In this document: positions 7,066 through 9,651 of the stretch, in pieces
How positions within the stretch are numbered: the stretch's first letter is position 1
Layout: every line of letters starts with the position of its first letter
Assembly: GCA_964540795.1 (NCBI GenBank)
Contig: CAZINX010000035.1
Span: 1 to 9,651 of the forward strand
Length of the DNA stretch: 9,651 nucleotides
DNA from: Dichotomicrobium sp964540795
GTDB taxonomy: Bacteria; Pseudomonadota; Alphaproteobacteria; Rhizobiales; Rhodomicrobiaceae
Direction: 5' to 3'
The notes under the pieces: model-generated
What the model saw: only the letters and a program-made list of their open reading frames with translations
The model's database searches: none
What the model was told of the DNA's origin: nothing
Translations under genes and position numbers: made by a program

Positions 7066-7143
7066 GTCATTGCAAGGCCGGCCGCGCCGGCCAAAGCAAT
7101 CCAGCGCCCAACTGGCAAGCCGCCACGGCTTGGGATGAATCCC
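7066..7143. repeat. REP-like palindromic element after rpoD (three hairpins)
   Basis: The block opens with GTCATTGC (7066-7073) and contains GCAATCCAG (7096-7104). I recall this pair of ends from dispersed palindromic repeats of Bradyrhizobium-type genomes. Hairpin 1: ATTGC (7069-7073) pairs with GCAAT (7096-7100) around an inner stem GGCCGGC / GCCGGCC (7076-7082 / 7086-7092) with a CGC loop. Hairpin 2: AAGCCG / CGGCTT (7117-7122 / 7126-7131), loop CCA. Hairpin 3: GGGAT / ATCCC (7132-7136 / 7139-7143). There is no U-tract after any stem, so it is not a classical terminator, though it may protect the 3' end of the rpoD mRNA. Confidence 0.55.
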
Positions 7144-7162
7144 GCCTATTGCCTTTTACCCC

Positions 7163-7192
7163 TTGCGGAACAAGAAGGGAACACGCTAAACC
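7163..7192 (+). promoter_or_regulatory. LexA (SOS) box within a possible promoter
   Basis: GAAC (7168-7171), seven bases, then GAAC (7179-7182) is an exact match to the direct-repeat SOS box GAAC-N7-GAAC (equivalently GTTC-N7-GTTC) described for LexA of Rhizobium and Rhodobacter. It lies between a -35-like TTGCGG (7163-7168) and a weak -10-like TAAACC (7187-7192), the usual position for LexA repression. The nearest downstream gene on the same strand is the methyltransferase at 7287. An eight-base match can occur by chance, but the intergenic placement and the overlap with promoter-like elements support it. Confidence 0.5.
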
Positions 7193-7240
7193 GGTTCTGC
7201 GTCGGCAGCCTAGCAAAGCGAATCAATATACCGTGAATCG

Positions 7241-7259
7241 GGTTGTGTGAAAAACAACC
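7241..7259. promoter_or_regulatory. Inverted repeat upstream of the methyltransferase gene (possible operator)
   Basis: GGTTGT (7241-7246) and ACAACC (7254-7259) form a perfect 6-bp dyad with a 7-base centre, 27 bases before the methyltransferase ATG. It lies downstream of TATACC (7227-7232), a possible -10 with no good -35. Restriction-modification operons are often autoregulated by the methyltransferase or a controller protein at such sites. No controller gene is present here, so methyltransferase binding or a leader hairpin is the likely reading. Confidence 0.35.
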
Positions 7260-7286
7260 AAATGGGATTTGCGATAGGAGGAAGCG

Positions 7287-8369
7287 ATGAGTGAAGCTGT
7301 TAGCTCCACAGCTTACATCCAAACTGCACTTGGTGGTGCGTATCATGCTGATGCACTTCAGGTAATGGAGCAGCAGCCAGATGCTTCTGTTAATCTCATA
7401 ATGACTAGCCCGCCTTTCGCTCTTACGCGTAAAAAAGACTATGGAAACAAACAAGAAGATGATTATCTTGAGTGGTTTCGTGATTTTGCGATTGAATTTC
7501 ACCGGCTTTTGAAGGATGATGGCAGTCTCGTTATTGATATTGGGGGGGCTTGGAAGCCCGGCATCCCTGTCCGTAGCCTTTATCATTTTAAGCTCCTAAT
7601 CATGCTTTGTGAAGAATACGGGTTTTACTTGGCGCAGGAGTTCTATTGGTGGAACCCCTCGAAACTTCCGACACCCGCTGAATGGGTCAATATACGCCGA
7701 ATTCGTGTGAAAGACGGTGTCAATACAGTTTGGTGGCTTTCTAAATCCCCTTGGCCGCGCGCAAGCAATCGGCGTGTGCTTCAGCCTTACAGCGAGAGCA
7801 TGAAGTCGCTCTTGAGTGATGGCTACAAGGCGAAGCTAAGACCATCGGGCCATGATATAAGCGAAAAATTCTCTGTTGATAACGGAGCAGCAATCCCCCC
7901 AAACCTCATTGCTATTCCAAATACTGAGAGCAATAGCAGTTACCTGCGATACTGCAAGGAGAAGGGAATAAAAGCGCATCCTGCGCGATATCCTGCTGCT
8001 TTGCCGGAGTATTTTGTCCGGATGCTCACTGACCCGGGCGACCTTGTTCTAGATCCGTTTGCGGGAAGTTGTGTCACCGGTGACGTCGCCGAACGACTTG
8101 GCCGGAAATGGATATGTGTCGAACTAATTGAATCTTATCTAAAAGGAGCGAAGGGCCGCTTCAGTCCAACAAGCGGCGCGCCCAAGGCCAAAGTCTCTAA
8201 AACTGACGATGATGGGTACTATCGGGTTGCACATCCAGGCTTGCTATGGAATGGCGGTGATGAACGCGAATCCGCGCCATTGCCAAGGGATGGCGGAAGG
8301 CAGCGTCCTGAACATATGAGAAAAACAAATAAGAAGCCGCGAGATGTTACTATCATAAAGGCAGCATGA
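7287..8369 (+). CDS. Type II cytosine-N4 DNA methyltransferase, M.PvuII-like (beta class)
   Basis: The 360-aa enzyme should transfer a methyl group from S-adenosylmethionine to the N4 of a cytosine in the restriction site, protecting host DNA. Motif IV is TSPPF (residues 40-44), diagnostic for N4-cytosine enzymes. Motif I, LDPFAGSCVTG (255-265), is near the C-terminus, the permuted beta-class order. Blocks shared, from memory, with M.PvuII (site CAGCTG) include TSPPFALTRKKDYGN, FYWWNPSKLPTPAEWVN, RIRVKDGVNTVWW, RPSGHDI, DNGAAIPPNL and GIKAHPARYPAALPE. Residues after about 292 form a polar, basic tail of about 68 aa not needed for the fold. A strong AGGAGGA (7276-7282) supports ATG 7287. The last four bases overlap the endonuclease start (ATGA), so the two are one operon. 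Base composition is clearly AT-richer than rpoD, a sign of horizontal acquisition. Site specificity is inferred, not shown. Confidence 0.93.
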   Translation: MSEAVSSTAYIQTALGGAYHADALQVMEQQPDASVNLIMTSPPFALTRKKDYGNKQEDDYLEWFRDFAIEFHRLLKDDGSLVIDIGGAWKPGIPVRSLYHFKLLIMLCEEYGFYLAQEFYWWNPSKLPTPAEWVNIRRIRVKDGVNTVWWLSKSPWPRASNRRVLQPYSESMKSLLSDGYKAKLRPSGHDISEKFSVDNGAAIPPNLIAIPNTESNSSYLRYCKEKGIKAHPARYPAALPEYFVRMLTDPGDLVLDPFAGSCVTGDVAERLGRKWICVELIESYLKGAKGRFSPTSGAPKAKVSKTDDDGYYRVAHPGLLWNGGDERESAPLPRDGGRQRPEHMRKTNKKPRDVTIIKAA

Positions 8370-9385
8370 CTACTCTGACCAAGTCAGACCTTTTCAAAAG
8401 GTTCGAGCACGCTTTGCGACGAAGCGGAACAAAGTTCTTGCGACTTTCTGAAGACGGGGAGCATCCCGCTGCGTATCAGATCATTGGGAATGGAAGTTCC
8501 GTTCGCGCTCGCGTCTACATTTGGAGATTGACGCCAGGCGGGAAAAATCGGCCTGAAGATGAATGGAGGATTCAGCCGACAGGTCTCCGAAGGGTTGACA
8601 GTGAAATACGTTTCGTTCCTGAAGCTGACGGGAAAACCCTCATTTTGGGGTGGAACGAGGATTATGACGTCTTCGCTGCATTTGACGTACGTAAGCATCT
8701 CGAACCTTTGGGAAAATCATCATCTATCCAAGTGCGAGAAAACGCTCTGACTTTGGCTCGTTTGAATGGCATTGGCCCTCACGTCAAGGACAGCGAAGAA
8801 GTCGCCTTCGCTATCAGACCATCTTATATGGGGGTTTATTTGGAATATATGCAGCATCTTCATGACTGCGGCTCGTCTAAAAAGGCACTAGAATTGCTTG
8901 AGAAGATAATTGATGATCCGCAAAGCGTTGATGACCAGGATATTAAGGATCAGGTGGCAGAGCCGCGTCAATATGCCGTTTTTTCAGCTAGGAAGGCGCT
9001 GCGTGACGCCAACTTCCAAGAAAGAGTGTTGACCGCGTACTCAAATGCCTGTGCGATGTGTGGTGTGCAGTTACGCCTTGTCGACGCTGCACACATCTTG
9101 CCCGCCGCGCTTCCTGAGAGCACAGACGATACGAGCAACGGTGTTGCGCTCTGTGCTTTGCATCACCGAGCATATGATCGTGGACTCGTGACTTTCGATT
9201 CCCGCTATCGTACACATATCAATAAAGCGATGAAGCAAGAGCTAATGGAGGCCTGTCTAGATGGCGGACTTGGTGATTTTCTGAATAGGGTTTTTCCTAC
9301 CCTTGAAGTTCCTCCAACTCGTGCTGACCGGCCAGCGCCGGTCTATGTTCAGAAGGCAAATTCTCTCAGAGGTTGGGTACTTTAA
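8366..9385 (+). CDS. HNH restriction endonuclease, partner of the PvuII-like methyltransferase
   Basis: The 339-aa protein has an HNH nuclease domain of the HNH_2 type at about residues 215-280. Zinc ligands are probably C229 and C232 (CAMC) with C263 and H266. The catalytic set is H243 (DAAHILP), N258 (SNGVAL) and H267 in HHRAYD. The N-terminal 150 residues (GEHPAAYQI, RVYIWRLTPGG, DEWRIQPTG, TLILGWNEDYDVFAAFDVRKH) resemble the N-terminal domain of other HNH restriction enzymes of this kind and may bind DNA. The start at 8366 overlaps the methyltransferase stop by four bases, with AAAGG in position as a ribosome site. The gene is intact. This fold is unrelated to the small PD-(D/E)XK PvuII nuclease, so the module pairs a PvuII-like methylase with a different nuclease type. 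Cleavage at the same site is inferred from the operon. Confidence 0.88.
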   Translation: MTTLTKSDLFKRFEHALRRSGTKFLRLSEDGEHPAAYQIIGNGSSVRARVYIWRLTPGGKNRPEDEWRIQPTGLRRVDSEIRFVPEADGKTLILGWNEDYDVFAAFDVRKHLEPLGKSSSIQVRENALTLARLNGIGPHVKDSEEVAFAIRPSYMGVYLEYMQHLHDCGSSKKALELLEKIIDDPQSVDDQDIKDQVAEPRQYAVFSARKALRDANFQERVLTAYSNACAMCGVQLRLVDAAHILPAALPESTDDTSNGVALCALHHRAYDRGLVTFDSRYRTHINKAMKQELMEACLDGGLGDFLNRVFPTLEVPPTRADRPAPVYVQKANSLRGWVL

Positions 9386-9395
9386 ACGGTACCCA
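9374..9395 (+). terminator. Hairpin spanning the endonuclease stop codon (weak terminator candidate)
   Basis: TGGGTAC (9374-9380) and GTACCCA (9389-9395) form a perfect 7-bp stem with an 8-base loop that contains the TAA stop codon (9383-9385). No U-run follows, so factor-independent termination is doubtful; it may instead stabilise the 3' end of the mRNA. Confidence 0.3.
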
Positions 9396-9437
9396 GATCT
9401 CTTCGTTAAATTATCAACACATAGCCAAAAATCAAAA

Positions 9438-9566
9438 GTGCCGCCTAGGCGAGCGGCATTCGAGCACGCGGATGCCGTTCTCGATCAGGCGCTGCAAGCG
9501 AGTTTGAGTCGCGACGCGCTGAGTCTGGCGTCTGAAGAATTGGGGGCCAATGATGGATCAGACTGA
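9438..9566 (+). CDS. Short ORF tail, possibly a gene cut by the cassette insertion
   Basis: From a GTG at 9438 the frame encodes 42 residues (PPRRAAFEHADAVLDQALQA, then SLSRDALSLASEELGANDGSD) with host-like GC-rich codons, ending at TGA 9564-9566. The frame is open back to 9303, but upstream of 9438 it runs through the AT-rich end of the endonuclease gene in another frame and looks non-coding. There is no convincing ribosome site before the GTG. It overlaps the next ORF by 17 bases, as genes in an operon often do. I do not recognise the family. It could be the 3' remnant of a gene whose beginning was lost when the restriction-modification cassette entered, or a genuine small gene. Confidence 0.35.
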   Translation: MPPRRAAFEHADAVLDQALQASLSRDALSLASEELGANDGSD

Positions 9567-9651
9567 TTTGTTCGGTCATCGACCCGCACAGGGAAGCCTT
9601 TTTGGCTCTGGCGAGGATCGTCTTCAGCCGCCCCGGCAAGATACGACGCCA
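9550..9651 (+). CDS. N-terminal start of an alphaproteobacterial protein of unknown function (runs off right edge)
   Basis: Two adjacent ATG codons (9550, 9553) begin a frame open to the window end (34 codons). GGGGG just upstream serves as a ribosome site. The product begins MMDQTDLFGHRPAQGSLFGS and continues to QPPRQDTTP. The short DLFG...GSLFG repeat followed by a proline-rich segment is a pattern I recall from conserved hypothetical proteins of Rhizobiales and Rhodobacterales, but no function can be given. Composition is host-like, so it lies outside the acquired block. Confidence 0.6.
   Translation, partial: MMDQTDLFGHRPAQGSLFGSGEDRLQPPRQDTTP

Noticed and set aside
7146..7586. Minus-strand 146-codon frame over the methyltransferase start
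   Set aside because: Considered as a controller (C) protein gene for the restriction-modification system, but it has no helix-turn-helix and overlaps the strongly supported methyltransferase.
7287..9385. The two AT-rich genes as part of a larger defence island, transposon or CRISPR system
   Set aside because: No transposase, integrase, terminal inverted repeats or spaced repeats are visible; both flanks return directly to host-like genes.
7187..9395. TAAACCGGT (7187-7195) versus TAAACGGT (9383-9390) as cassette-end repeats
   Set aside because: Differs by an inserted base and the right copy is inside the endonuclease stop hairpin; weaker than the GCCTAG match.

Overview
The window looks like a chromosomal segment of an alphaproteobacterium of the Hyphomicrobiales (Rhizobiales) type. 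The evidence is GC-rich coding sequence, a dnaG-rpoD gene pair, an RpoD protein that tracks rhizobial RpoD almost word for word in regions 1.1, 2 and 4, and a DnaG whose zinc ribbon has lost most of its ligands, as I recall for that order. No species can be named from sequence alone.

Layout, left to right. Positions 1-503 (minus) hold the N-terminal 60% of a pyridoxal kinase. It is divergent from a 125-aa DCC-family (DUF393) thiol-disulfide oxidoreductase-like protein at 542-919. A 36-residue single-pass membrane microprotein follows (1006-1116), then a CitE/HpcH-type CoA-ester lyase (1186-2067). That gene converges, sharing stop-codon bases, on a minus-strand unit (2064-2623): a BrnA-type antitoxin preceded by a stop/start-coupled basic 63-aa ORF where a BrnT toxin would be expected. 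Next come the DNA primase gene dnaG (2845-4713), a 292-base spacer with no gene, and the housekeeping sigma factor gene rpoD (5006-7036).

The 250 bases after rpoD carry a run of palindromes resembling a dispersed alphaproteobacterial REP element, an exact GAAC-N7-GAAC match to the alphaproteobacterial LexA (SOS) box, and a GGTTGT/ACAACC inverted repeat. Composition then changes abruptly to AT-richer DNA with different codon use. This block (about 7205-9440) encodes a compact restriction-modification module: a beta-class cytosine-N4 methyltransferase closely resembling M.PvuII, and an HNH endonuclease joined to it by an ATGA overlap. The methyltransferase should protect the host site and the HNH protein should cut unprotected DNA.

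After position 9440 host-like composition returns with the tail of a small ORF (9438-9566) and the start of a conserved alphaproteobacterial protein of unknown function (from 9550). The simplest reading is that the restriction-modification cassette was inserted downstream of rpoD, possibly between an SOS promoter and the gene it once controlled. The most interesting points are the PvuII-like methyltransferase paired with an unrelated HNH nuclease, the SOS box upstream of it, and the BrnA gene with an atypical coupled partner.
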